NCBI RefSeq assembly: GCF_000472705.1
Contig: NZ_KI421454.1
Span: forward strand, 37,200-101,199
Length of the DNA: 64,000 nucleotides
Reading direction: 5' to 3'
DNA from: Mesorhizobium erdmanii USDA 3471
GTDB taxonomy: Bacteria > Pseudomonadota > Alphaproteobacteria > Rhizobiales > Rhizobiaceae
Under the pieces are notes generated by a model, which had not been told where the DNA came from, made no database searches, and saw only the letters and a list, made by a program, of their open reading frames with translations. Positions 36,861 to 45,358 of this stretch are shown here, piece after piece; position 1 is the first letter of the stretch; each line of letters begins with the position of its first letter. Both the position numbers and the translations under genes were made by a program.

Positions 36861-37088
36861 CCAGAACGAGGTTACACGGGATTCCTACAGCCCGCACATC
36901 GCAGCTGGCCGCCTGGCAAGTCAAAGGGCAACCGTCTTACCGACGAAGACCGCGGCGAGCCGCAATCGTCGAGCGAGGACGAAATAGTGGACAGCGAAGG
37001 GTTTTATCCGCATGCGGCAGGAGGATCGCTTTGTGGTTAGCGCTATTGCTGCGTATTCGATGCTTTTCTCGACCGGGTTTGCCCGTAG
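36861..37088 (+). pseudogene. Decayed C-terminal fragment of hemN
   Basis: Bases 36861-36960 match the hemN at 32634-33959 (region of CAGAACGAGGTTACACGGGA onward). After an internal deletion, bases 36990-37088 match its last codons, ending CTCGACCGGGTT-GCCCG-TAG. Small indels break the frame. It is in opposite orientation to the complete copy. Bases 37089-37252 hold nothing else recognisable. Confidence 0.85.
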
Positions 37089-37252
37089 GCACAGCCAAGC
37101 AGCGTGAGGGGGGCCAAATGGATAACCAATCGTCGCTAAACGGCATGCTCCAGCAAATAACGGCAAGGCGGTAGCGGCGCGCTTGAGCCCCGGTTGAAGT
37201 GCTTGGAGTTTTTTCCGAATGCGCGAGCGTTGCGACTAATGAAGGCGTCACA

Positions 37253-39076
37253 TCATTCGACGGTGACTGATTTTGCCAGGTTGCGTGGCTGGTCGAGATC
37301 TGTGCCCATGAAGAGCGCCGTGTGGTACGCAAGAAGCTGTATCGGCAGCGAGAAGATCATCGGCGCGATAATCTCGTCGGTGGCCGGCAGCACGATCGTG
37401 TGCATCGTATCGAGTTTCGATGCGGCTGCCCCTTTTCCATCGGTGATGAGGATAATGCGCCCTCCGCGGGCAGCCACTTCCTGCATGTTGGAGAGGGTCT
37501 TGTCGAAAAAGCGATCATGTGGCGCGATGACGATCACTGGCATGTTCTCGTCTATCAATGCGATAGGACCGTGCTTCAATTCACCCGCCGCATAGCCTTC
37601 GGCGTGGATGTAGGAAATCTCCTTGAGCTTCAGCGCACCCTCCATCGCCAGTGGGAAATTTGTGCCACGGCCGAGATAAAGGACATGATGACACTTTGAC
37701 AGTTCGCGCGACAGAAGCTCAATCTCCGGCTGGATGCTGTCCAGTACCTGCCTCATGAGGCGCGGCATTTCGGCGAGGCTCTCGACGAGCGCCTGCACCT
37801 CATCTTCGGTCACGGTTCCGCGGGCCTTGGCTGCGTGGATGGCGAGTGCGGCAAGAGCGGCTAGCTGGCAGGTGAAGGCCTTGGTGGAGGCGACGCCGAT
37901 CTCTGGGCCGGCAAGGATCGGAAAGACCACATCGGCCTCCCGAGCCATGGTCGATTCGCGCGCATTGACGACAGCGCCAATTTTCAGCCCAAGCTGCTTG
38001 CAGTACCTCAGCGATGCCAGCGTATCGGCGGTTTCGCCCGACTGTGAAATGAACAGAGCCGCAGACTGCGGCGACAACGGAATCTCGCGATAGCGGAATT
38101 CGGATGCAACATCTATTTCGACCGGCAGGCGCGCATAGCGCTCGAACCAGTATTTTCCGATCAGCCCGGCGAGATATGCGGTGCCGCAGGCAGAGATCGC
38201 CAAGCTCGGGATCTTGGCGAAGTCGATGCCAAAAACCGCATCGGCACCATTTTCGATGAAATTGATATAATGACCGAGCGCATCGGCGATGACCTCGGGC
38301 TGCTCGAGGATTTCCTTCTCCATGAAGTGGCGATGGCTGCCCTTGTTGGCCAGAGTGGCCACGGCCACGGAGGTCTGGCGCGGACGCGCGACGGGGTGGC
38401 CGTCGTAATCAAAGATATCAGCGCCCGTCCTGCCGACAACGGCCCAGTCACCGTCAATGAGATAGGTGATTTCATTCGTGAATGGAGCAAGCGCGATCGC
38501 GTCGGAGCCCAGGAACATCTCGCCGTCGCCGTGACCGATCGCCAGCGGTGGTCCATTGCGCGCCGCAATGATGGTCGACGGATCATCCTCAAAGAGGATG
38601 GCAAGCGCGTAGGCACCCCTGACGCTTTTCAGCATGGCATGCACCGCCTCACCACGCCTCATGCCCTCCCGGCGGTGCCTTGCCAAGAGATGCGCAAGGA
38701 CCTCAGTGTCGGTGTCGGTCTGGAACTCGGCTCCCGTCGCCGCCAATTCGTCCTTCAGTTCGGCGAAATTCTCGATGATGCCGTTATGGACGACGGCCAC
38801 ACCATCCGTGAAGTGCGGGTGTGCATTGCGTTCCGTCGGTGGCCCATGGGTTGCCCAGCGGGTGTGGGCGATGCCGATGGTACCACCCAGCGGCTCTTCC
38901 TTGAGCCTCCTCTCGAGATTGACGAGCTTGCCCTCCGCGCGCCGGCGGTGCAAGGTGCCCTCGGTGATCGTCGCAATGCCGGCCGAGTCATAGCCGCGGT
39001 ATTCCAGACGCTTCAATGCGTCGACCAGGCGTTCCGACACCGGCTGTTGCCCAACGATGCCAACAATTCCGCACAT
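37253..39076 (-). CDS. nodM: Glucosamine-6-phosphate synthase NodM (GlmS family)
   Basis: The 607-residue enzyme starts MCGIVGIVGQQPVSERLVDAL. Cys2 is the N-terminal nucleophile of the glutaminase domain once Met is removed, and two SIS sugar-isomerase domains follow (ISQSGETADTLASLRYCK). It makes glucosamine-6-phosphate from fructose-6-phosphate and glutamine, feeding N-acetylglucosamine to the Nod factor backbone. A complete nod box 97 bases upstream identifies it as the flavonoid-inducible NodM rather than the housekeeping GlmS. A GGAG ribosome site precedes the start. Confidence 0.95.
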   Translation of the reverse strand: MCGIVGIVGQQPVSERLVDALKRLEYRGYDSAGIATITEGTLHRRRAEGKLVNLERRLKEEPLGGTIGIAHTRWATHGPPTERNAHPHFTDGVAVVHNGIIENFAELKDELAATGAEFQTDTDTEVLAHLLARHRREGMRRGEAVHAMLKSVRGAYALAILFEDDPSTIIAARNGPPLAIGHGDGEMFLGSDAIALAPFTNEITYLIDGDWAVVGRTGADIFDYDGHPVARPRQTSVAVATLANKGSHRHFMEKEILEQPEVIADALGHYINFIENGADAVFGIDFAKIPSLAISACGTAYLAGLIGKYWFERYARLPVEIDVASEFRYREIPLSPQSAALFISQSGETADTLASLRYCKQLGLKIGAVVNARESTMAREADVVFPILAGPEIGVASTKAFTCQLAALAALAIHAAKARGTVTEDEVQALVESLAEMPRLMRQVLDSIQPEIELLSRELSKCHHVLYLGRGTNFPLAMEGALKLKEISYIHAEGYAAGELKHGPIALIDENMPVIVIAPHDRFFDKTLSNMQEVAARGGRIILITDGKGAAASKLDTMHTIVLPATDEIIAPMIFSLPIQLLAYHTALFMGTDLDQPRNLAKSVTVE

Positions 39077-39172
39077 GTTCTTCTCCGAATTCTTCCCGGC
39101 AGCCTTAGCCGACGCAGACGAGGGACGCCGCCCGGCATGCGCTCAGTTAGATTCTTCTAATAGAATCCAGTC

Positions 39173-39221
39173 AGTTCGGTAAAATTGATTGTTGGGATAG
39201 CCAGCATCCACGCCATGGATG
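39173..39221 (-). promoter_or_regulatory. nod box of nodM
   Basis: On the minus strand the 49-base element reads CATCCATGGCGTGGATG, then CTATCCCAACAATCAATTTT and ACCGAACT. It keeps the ATC-N9-GAT half-sites and the conserved CAATCAATTTTACC block of the NodD-binding consensus. It is oriented toward nodM. Confidence 0.92.
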
Positions 39222-39532
39222 AACTAAACCTCAGTCCAATGCGGGTGATGTGAACCGGGGCGTACGCTTCCGCCTTCAACGGGCTGCGCATATCATGGCC
39301 GGCGCCCTCACCTGCGTTAATAGCATGCAAGCCGGCCGGAGGAGACGGGGAATACTTGGGCCGAGTGCGAATGGGTAGTCCCAGCGCACTCTTTGATCTC
39401 GCCGTTCAATTGTGCGGACGCTGCTTCATGCATCATTCCTCGGTTTGCTTCTCCAGGCCGGACGCAATGACTCCTTTCGGCGGCGAGAAGCAAACCCTCT
39501 TCCGATCCCTGGGGCCACGCACCACGTCTTAG
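39222..39532. other. Spacer between the nod box and the AHL synthase gene
   Basis: No convincing gene, repeat or second nod box is visible in this 311-base stretch. Confidence 0.4.
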
Positions 39533-40177
39533 CTATCCGCATGGGCCGTGCGGCAGGCCGAGAATCGGTCGCCACAGTACCGGCCCATTCAGACGTCCCC
39601 TCCAGCGGATGCGCAACAGGCTGGCGTGAGAGATCTCGAGAAACCCGGCCACCGCCTCCGTTTTGCCGACGGGCTGCGGCTTTCCGATACGCGACAATGG
39701 CCACGTTGCGAGGCGAAGGATCCGTTCCATACGCGTATCGGTCACCGTCACGATCCGGGTGAGATTGTTGGCCAAGCCGAATTCGATCATGCCGGCGAAG
39801 AGCTCGTAGGTTGCTTGGGCAAGGCCGCCTGCCGCCTTGGGCGTTGATGGGGGCAAATCGAGCGCGAAACGGCTGCTTTCCCATATGTCGGGACTCGCGG
39901 GCGCCACAGCCTCACCCAGCAGCGCCGGGAATGTGTCGCGCAACATGGTCGGCCCAGTGGTTGGCAAAAGGCGCACGCAGCCACGAATTCGCCAATCGGA
40001 TCCCTTGAGCAGCAGGTAGACAGGCTTCAAGACGTCAAAGGTGTCTGTTTCCATTTCGCCTCCGGTCTGAACTTCCCAATCGAGCCTCTCCTTGAAAACC
40101 CGATATCTGAGCCCGTGCATCTCTTTGAGCTCGCCTGCGAATTCGCTGTAGAGGCCAGGTGTGATCAGCTGAATCAT
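39533..40177 (-). CDS. LuxI-family acyl-homoserine lactone synthase
   Basis: A 214-residue protein starting MIQLITPGLYSEFAGELKEM. The conserved LuxI residues are present: RYRVFKERLDW (Arg, Phe, Trp), the acidic pair in ETDTFDV, GCVRLLPT, and ESSRFAL (Glu and Arg). Such enzymes make acyl-homoserine lactone signals from S-adenosylmethionine and acyl-ACP. The frame is open upstream to 40696, but the start at 40177 gives the family length. No luxR gene adjoins it and I see no clear lux box, so it appears to be an orphan synthase here. In rhizobia, such signals can control symbiosis or conjugation. Confidence 0.88.
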   Translation of the reverse strand: MIQLITPGLYSEFAGELKEMHGLRYRVFKERLDWEVQTGGEMETDTFDVLKPVYLLLKGSDWRIRGCVRLLPTTGPTMLRDTFPALLGEAVAPASPDIWESSRFALDLPPSTPKAAGGLAQATYELFAGMIEFGLANNLTRIVTVTDTRMERILRLATWPLSRIGKPQPVGKTEAVAGFLEISHASLLRIRWRGRLNGPVLWRPILGLPHGPCG

Positions 40178-40858
40178 TCGTCGCCTCCGTGCGGGCTGTG
40201 TTCCCGCCATCGAAGGGCAAAGCGCACAGCGATGCAGCCTGTGGACGTTTACAGCTATCCTCGCGGAAGGATCCGGATCTCGCCTGACCGGAGGCAGCCA
40301 GCCTGGCAACCGCATGGATCGTCCGAACGCGAGCTTTGCTTGGCATTTTCCAGATGGAAGGTCCCCTTGGCCTTTGAGACCTGCTTTCCAAGGCGTATTC
40401 GCGCGTTTTATCCATGCCTTTATGGTCTTGGAGAGCGTGGCGGGCAGGCTACACAGTGGGTGGCCGAGAGGTCGGGAATCAGTTGGAATGGAGGAATTCG
40501 TCTCGCCAAAGAGGGGATCCTTTGCAATGCACTGCCTGCCCGACACTCCCGCTTCAACGTTACGCGCCACATACCGCCGAGTAACAGCCGGACCGGCGAC
40601 GCCGGCTGTGCTGGTTGTTGGCCTGATCAGCGGCGGCACGGTGAATCTGAGCCACGTCGCCAGCCATTTCCACGGACCGGCGAGCGTAGCCTCCAACGAT
40701 CGACGGCGGCGACGCTTCTTCCAGTTTACCAGTTCGACGAGGACTGGCTGGCGTGTACGCTGGTGGCGCGGCTCAACCTACGCCCGCCCTTGCGGCTGTG
40801 CCTTGACTGCACCAATTGGAAGCAAGGACATAAGGTTCGCATCAAGGAGCGAGGCAAT
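40178..40858. other. Gene-poor stretch between luxI and the carbonic anhydrase
   Basis: These 681 bases should hold the divergent promoters of luxI and the carbonic anhydrase gene. Open frames here lack family features. A TTGA-like half-site occurs at about 40801, but no full FNR/FixK palindrome is convincing. Confidence 0.4.
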
Positions 40859-41611
40859 ATGCATCGTCGTAACCTGATTAGAGCATTCATCGCGCTGGGC
40901 GTGTGCCCGATCTGCGCCCAGACCGCGCGTGCGGCCAGCGCCCATTGGGGATATGGCGGCTCGGTCGGGCCGGAGCATTGGGCCGATCTGGACACGAGAA
41001 ATTTCGCCTGTTCGGCGGGCAGGCAGCAGTCACCCATCGACATCGCCGGCACGGTAAAGGCGGATATACCGCGCATCGACATCAGTTGGCTCAAGGGCGG
41101 CGGCAGGATGGTGAACAACGGCCACACCATTCAAATCAACATGCCGGAAGGCAGCACCTTGACCCGCGGGGATCGCGTCTACCAACTGGCACAGTTGCAT
41201 TTCCACGCGCCGAGCGAGCATCACGTGGCGGGCATGAGCTTCCCGATGGAAGCGCATTTTGTCCATAAAGACACAAAGAGCGATACTCTGGGTGTGCTGA
41301 GTGCCCTTCTTACGCCTGGCGCGACAAATATCAGCTTTGCCGGTCTCGCCAAGGTCTTTCCGGCCCGGCCCGGCGAGGAGATGGCAGTTGACGAGTTCGA
41401 TCCCAACGGGCTTTTGCCGGCCTCGCTCGGCTACTGGACCTATGAGGGATCATTAACGACTCCGCCCTGCACCGAAAACGTGGAGTGGATGGTTGCAATG
41501 GAACCGGTCGAGGTCGACACCGCAGACATCAAGCGGTTTACGACGCTTTACGCATCTAACGCGCGGTCGATCCGTCCCTCCAATCGGCGCTTCATCCTAG
41601 GCCTCAGCTAA
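40859..41611 (+). CDS. Periplasmic alpha-type carbonic anhydrase
   Basis: A 250-residue protein with signal peptide MHRRNLIRAFIALGVCPICA ending near ARA. The mature enzyme has HWGYGG, CSAGRQQSPIDI, the zinc histidines in QLHFHAPSEHHV and EAHFVHKD, and GSLTTPPCTENV. All are alpha carbonic anhydrase signatures. It interconverts CO2 and bicarbonate in the periplasm. An alpha enzyme has been described on the Mesorhizobium loti symbiosis island and is active in nodules. The frame is open from 40115, but the ATG at 40859 has an AAGGAGC site and begins the signal peptide. Confidence 0.93.
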   Translation: MHRRNLIRAFIALGVCPICAQTARAASAHWGYGGSVGPEHWADLDTRNFACSAGRQQSPIDIAGTVKADIPRIDISWLKGGGRMVNNGHTIQINMPEGSTLTRGDRVYQLAQLHFHAPSEHHVAGMSFPMEAHFVHKDTKSDTLGVLSALLTPGATNISFAGLAKVFPARPGEEMAVDEFDPNGLLPASLGYWTYEGSLTTPPCTENVEWMVAMEPVEVDTADIKRFTTLYASNARSIRPSNRRFILGLS

Positions 41612-41689
41612 GGTCATCGCGCGCGTCAAGCAAAATCGAGTTAACAATCGGGGGGTTTCGAACAGTACGACGCCACCTTGGTGGCGCTG

Positions 41690-41875
41690 GCATCGACCAT
41701 AATGCCCTAGGGTTCACAACAGCATGACCGGATCATGGGGAACTTGTGGGCCGCTTGCTTGCGGAGAACTGGGTGGCGTCACCGACACCCGTACACTCCG
41801 GCCTGGATCTGCTTGATCAGGGATTGATAAATTCGACGCGTCGCTCCCGCGCTGCGAGAACCCTCCTCATACTGG
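41690..41875 (-). pseudogene. Remnant of a MocR/GntR-type regulator N-terminus
   Basis: On the minus strand one frame reads ATRRIYQSLIKQIQAGVYGC, the start of a GntR winged helix as in PLP-dependent MocR regulators. The next frame continues with PSS-like residues, and no intact remainder follows. Orientation is divergent from the B3/4-LysE-DHDPS genes, the usual place for such a regulator. It is frameshifted and truncated. Bases 41612-41689 hold nothing clear. Confidence 0.5.
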
Positions 41876-41916
41876 ACCAATTAAAATCTCCAAAAGTGGC
41901 AGTTTAGTTTGGACCA
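41873..41916 (+). promoter_or_regulatory. Direct TGGACCA repeats upstream of the B3/4 gene (possible MocR operator)
   Basis: TGGACCA occurs at 41873-41879 and 41910-41916, 37 bases apart, within an AT-rich stretch between the decayed MocR-like remnant and the operon. Directly repeated sites of this kind are typical of MocR regulators. The role is inference. Confidence 0.4.
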
Positions 41917-42011
41917 GTGAACTGCAATATTGGCTTGCAGTCAGGGAAGCGATCGTGACTGGGTCGCGCCGGTCATGGATTGCTTGCGCTCGAACTGATG
42001 GAGTTGCCTGG

Positions 42012-42701
42012 ATGTTTGAGGGTCCCATCATCGACGGTCGAATTAAGAATATTGCATCGGGGTTTAGAGCCGTGAGCGTCTACGTCGATGCCACTTCAGC
42101 TGGAGAAGGACGTTTCGATCCCCGATTGCTTGGTGATGCCTGCGATTGCGCGTTGGCGGATGGCCCGGCTTGGGCAGAAGCTCATCTGGCGAGTTGGTCC
42201 GACGCCTACGTCGTCTTTGGCGCGAAGCCTAACCGTACGCCGTGCTCAGCCCAGGCCCTCAGAAAGCGGGTTCTGAAAGACGGCACTCTTTCGACGATCA
42301 ACCCGATCGTCGATCTCTACAACGCCATCAGCCTGAAATACGCAGTCCCGGTGGGTGGAGAGAATTTTGACGCCTATGTCGGAAGACCCCACCTGACGAT
42401 CGCTGACGGGAGTGAGACGTTCGACACCATGATGAATGGAGAGGCGGTCAACGATCCTCCCTTGCCCGGTGAGGTCATCTGGCGCGACGACATTGGCGTC
42501 ACCTGCCGACGCTGGAACTGGCGACAGGGCACTCGAACCCGCCTGAAGACCCTAACAGGCCGGATGTGGTTCGTACTGGAGGCGTTGGAGACCATGCCGG
42601 ACGATGCATTGGCAGAGGCGACGGATGCCATGGTCGGAGGGCTGAATGCCTTGATGCCTGGCTGCAAAATCGCGAGCCAAGAAATTGCCATCGCCGGATG
42701 A
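42012..42701 (+). CDS. B3/4 (tRNA-binding) domain protein, PheT-related
   Basis: A 229-residue protein from the ATG at 42012 (MFEGPIIDGRIKNIASGFRA); the frame is open to 41955. It contains the B3/4 domain found in phenylalanyl-tRNA synthetase beta chains (INPIVDLYNAISLKYAVPVG, GRPHLTIADGSE, GEVIWRDDIGVTCRRWNWRQ). Stand-alone members may clear or sense non-standard aminoacyl-tRNAs; the substrate is unknown. It is followed by a LysE exporter and a DHDPS-like aldolase in one direction, suggesting handling of an unusual amino acid. Confidence 0.8.
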   Translation: MFEGPIIDGRIKNIASGFRAVSVYVDATSAGEGRFDPRLLGDACDCALADGPAWAEAHLASWSDAYVVFGAKPNRTPCSAQALRKRVLKDGTLSTINPIVDLYNAISLKYAVPVGGENFDAYVGRPHLTIADGSETFDTMMNGEAVNDPPLPGEVIWRDDIGVTCRRWNWRQGTRTRLKTLTGRMWFVLEALETMPDDALAEATDAMVGGLNALMPGCKIASQEIAIAG

Positions 42702-42785
42702 GGTTTCCGGTCGAGCGAGCGGATCGCTGGCCGCCCGGGGCATCCGGCGCGATCGATCCGATCGAGATTATCAAGGGCTGAGAGA

Positions 42786-43424
42786 ATGAATGTCGATCTC
42801 CATCAGTTGCTCATCGTCTTTGCTGCATATGTCATTGCCGCGGGGAGCCCCGGCCCGAGCAACATGCGCATTATGGGGGTTGCGATGGCGCGCGGCAGAG
42901 GTGCTGCGCTCATGCTTGCCTCCGGCGTCGTCAGCGGCTCGATCTTTTGGGGTTTTATGGCCTCCACCGGCATCTCCGCCCTGTTGGCCAGGTACGCCCA
43001 GGCACTGCTCGTTCTGCAGGTTTTCGGGGGGCTTTACCTGCTATTCCTCGCCTTCAGGGCGGGACGGTCGGCGCTTACGTCGGACGAGAAGCTGGCGGTG
43101 CGCGCATCGACCGACCAAGTCGCTCTTTCGCGGGGTGAGCTCTATAGGAAGGGCCTCTTGATGCATTTGGCGAACCCAAAATCCGTGCTGGCATGGATCG
43201 CGCTCGTCACGCTGGGGATCGGCCCGAATTCATCGTGGCAAAGCATCGCGGCGATATTGGGTGGCTGCGCCATCCTAAGTGTCACGATATTCTGCGGCTA
43301 CGCCATTGTCTTCTCCACACCGCCTATGGTGGCTCTATATCGCCGCTGCCGCCGCTGGATCGAAAGTCTGTTGGCGATGTTCTTCGCGTTCGCCGGGCTG
43401 CGTATGCTGCTTTCCCGTATGTAG
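42786..43424 (+). CDS. LysE/RhtB family amino-acid exporter
   Basis: A 212-residue membrane protein with about six helices and the family start AYVIAAGSPGPSNMRIMGVA. The conserved GLLMHLANPKSVLAWIALVT lies near residue 125. Members export amino acids or homoserine-type compounds. It begins 84 bases after the B3/4 gene and ends 15 bases before the DHDPS-like gene, so the three probably form an operon. Confidence 0.88.
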   Translation: MNVDLHQLLIVFAAYVIAAGSPGPSNMRIMGVAMARGRGAALMLASGVVSGSIFWGFMASTGISALLARYAQALLVLQVFGGLYLLFLAFRAGRSALTSDEKLAVRASTDQVALSRGELYRKGLLMHLANPKSVLAWIALVTLGIGPNSSWQSIAAILGGCAILSVTIFCGYAIVFSTPPMVALYRRCRRWIESLLAMFFAFAGLRMLLSRM

Positions 43425-43439
43425 TTTCGAAAGGAATGG

Positions 43440-44330
43440 ATGATGACTTTGTTTCGCGGCCTGTCGGCGTTCCCCCTTACGCCAACCGATGCGGAAGGGC
43501 ATGTCGACACCGAGGGTCTGGCTCGTTTTCTCGAGCGTATTCAACGCGCCGGAGCGGACTCCATCGGCCTTCTGGGGAGCACGGGCGGTTATGCTTACCT
43601 CACCAGGGAAGAACGCAAGCGTGCCGTTCAGGCTGCCGTGGAATGCATCGGCGGCAAAACGCCTCTTGTCGTGGGTGTGGGTGCATTGCGTACCGATGAA
43701 GCTCAGGCTTTGGCGCGCGATGCCAAATCCGCTGGCGCTGACGGCCTGCTCCTGGCACCCATGTCCTACGTTCCCCTGAACGAGGACGAAGTCTTCCAGC
43801 ACTTCGTCGCGGTGGCCGAGGCGGGGGAATTGCCTTTGTGCATATATAACAATCCAAGCACCACGCGCTTCACATTCAGCGACGCATTGATCGCCCGGCT
43901 GTCGGAGGTGTCCAACATCGTCGCGGTGAAAATGCCTCTGGCGGCAAATGACGATTACGCGGGGGAACTGGCACGTTTGCGGTCGATGACGCCTGACACG
44001 TTCACAATCGGATACAGCGGCGATTGGGGCGCGGCGGATGCCCTGCTTGCCGGATGTGACACCTGGTACAGCGTTGCGGCAGGTCTGCTGCCGGTCCCGG
44101 CGCTTGCGCTGACGCGTGCAGCGCAGTCCGGCGACGCGGTGGAGTCCAGTCGGTTGAACCGCGCTTTCGGGCCGCTCTGGACCTTGTTCAAACACTACGG
44201 CAGCTTCCGCGTTATGTTCGTCATCGCCGACTACCTCGGTCTGGCGCACGTCCAGCCACCGCGCCCTATTTTGCCGTTGCCGGAGGACGCCGGAGATGAC
44301 ATTAGGCAGGCATTGGAGAAGCTCGAATAG
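43440..44330 (+). CDS. Dihydrodipicolinate synthase-like aldolase
   Basis: A 296-residue class I aldolase of the DapA/NanA family. Motifs include GLLGSTGGYAYLTREERKRA, the catalytic tyrosine in LCIYNNPSTTRF and the Schiff-base lysine in IVAVKMPLA. The GSTGGY in place of GTTGES suggests a substrate other than that of housekeeping DapA. It is the last gene of the B3/4-LysE operon and may make or break the amino acid that LysE exports. A decayed duplicate lies at 36285-36505. Confidence 0.88.
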   Translation: MMTLFRGLSAFPLTPTDAEGHVDTEGLARFLERIQRAGADSIGLLGSTGGYAYLTREERKRAVQAAVECIGGKTPLVVGVGALRTDEAQALARDAKSAGADGLLLAPMSYVPLNEDEVFQHFVAVAEAGELPLCIYNNPSTTRFTFSDALIARLSEVSNIVAVKMPLAANDDYAGELARLRSMTPDTFTIGYSGDWGAADALLAGCDTWYSVAAGLLPVPALALTRAAQSGDAVESSRLNRAFGPLWTLFKHYGSFRVMFVIADYLGLAHVQPPRPILPLPEDAGDDIRQALEKLE

Positions 44331-44410
44331 CCGAGCACAGGGCATGCCCAGTGCCACTGCTAGTTAGGCACCCGGCGCGCGGGCGTTCCGCGCACCGTTC
44401 GAGATGGAAG

Positions 44411-44575
44411 TTAGGCGGCGCAGAATTGGATCGGGTTGGTCGCGCTTTGGCTTTGCGGTCTCTTCGGTGGTGAAATGGTCGCAACGTTATCGTGCTCCGG
44501 TAGCGCCGGGAAGATGGGCGGCCATCGCAAACGCGTTCTGCAGCCGCATCGAACTTTCATCCGCGACCAAACGAC
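44411..44575 (+). pseudogene. Remnant of an IS630-family transposase N-terminus
   Basis: RFGFAVSSVVKWSQRYRA followed, after a frameshift, by GKMGGHRKRVLQPHRTFIRD matches the helix-turn-helix region of IS630-type proteins. Only this part remains. Bases 44331-44410 hold nothing clear. Confidence 0.7.
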
Positions 44576-44589
44576 CGGAAGTAGAATTT

Positions 44590-45300
44590 CGAGCTGATCG
44601 TAGGCCGCTCGCTGCCTGAAGAGGGTGCTCCGCGCTACATCGGTTTCGTCTATGGCTATGATCGCGAGCCGCAACGGCGCATTCTCGACCATCTCAAGAA
44701 GCAGCCCGTCCAAGCCAATCAGGATATCACCCTCATCACCGACGGTGGGGAAGAATCGCCGACTGGTTCCATATCACCGTGCGCATCAGGGTCCTTCGGC
44801 AGTTCGTGCAAGGGCTCGAAAACCAGGACGAGCAGACCGGACAGGACCTGCTCGAAACTCTGCGCAGGATCAAATGGCATCTCTGGCATGTTGACGTCTA
44901 TCGGGCCCGTCACGAAATCGCCGACCTGCAATTCGACGCGGAAGGTCTCGAAACAGGCTAGCCGAACATGCGCAAGTTCCTGACCGCCATCGGCGAGTTC
45001 ACCAGGCCTACATCGCCTCCGACAGTGCCAGCCTGATTAATTACGGCGAGCGTTAGCGGTCCGGAGATCGCATCTCTTCGGCCCTCGTCAAGGCCACCGT
45101 CAACGCCGTTCCAAGCGGGTCGCCAACAAGCGGCAGATGCAGTGGAGCAGGATCGGCGCACATCTTCTGCTGCAAACCCGCACGCAGATCCTCGATGACC
45201 GTCCCGACGCGCTTGGCGTGCAGCCCCTCACCTCGCCCGCGCCCCGCGGTGGTTCTTGCCAAGAGACGCTCTCGCTCGCATCTAACGAAAACCGCCGCTG
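44590..45300 (+). pseudogene. Decayed ISKra4-like transposase
   Basis: Pieces in several frames follow one protein order: APRYIGFVYGYDREPQRRIL, ITLITDGGEE, DWFHITVRI, RIKWHLWHVDVYRA, AYIASDSASLINYGER, KRQMQWSRIGAHLLLQTRTQ. This is the catalytic part of ISKra4-like transposases. There are at least three frameshifts and a stop. A shorter copy of the YRSGDRI-type segment lies at 60810-60915. Confidence 0.7.
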
Positions 45301-45310
45301 CATTTAGCTG

Positions 45311-45358
45311 CATCCATTGTTCGGATGCGTGCGATCCAAACAATCAATTTGTTCAATC
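45311..45358 (+). promoter_or_regulatory. nod box upstream of virA
   Basis: CATCCATTGTTCGGATGCGT, then GCGATCCAAACAATCAATTT and GTTCAATC, matches the NodD-binding consensus (ATCCA-N-GGATG, ATCCAAACAATCAATTT). It faces rightward toward virA, whose start is about 820 bases downstream. It directly abuts the ISKra4-like remnant. Confidence 0.88.

Noticed and set aside
40780..40858. FixK box before the carbonic anhydrase gene
   Set aside because: TTGACTGCACCAATT has only one good half-site at the required spacing.
40115..41611. 498-residue frame ending in the carbonic anhydrase
   Set aside because: The first 248 residues show no features; the signal peptide and ribosome site place the start at 40859.
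41640..41720. IS5-type transposase remnant (IMVDASATKVAS)
   Set aside because: The match is short and generic; the neighbouring bases fit a MocR-like regulator better.
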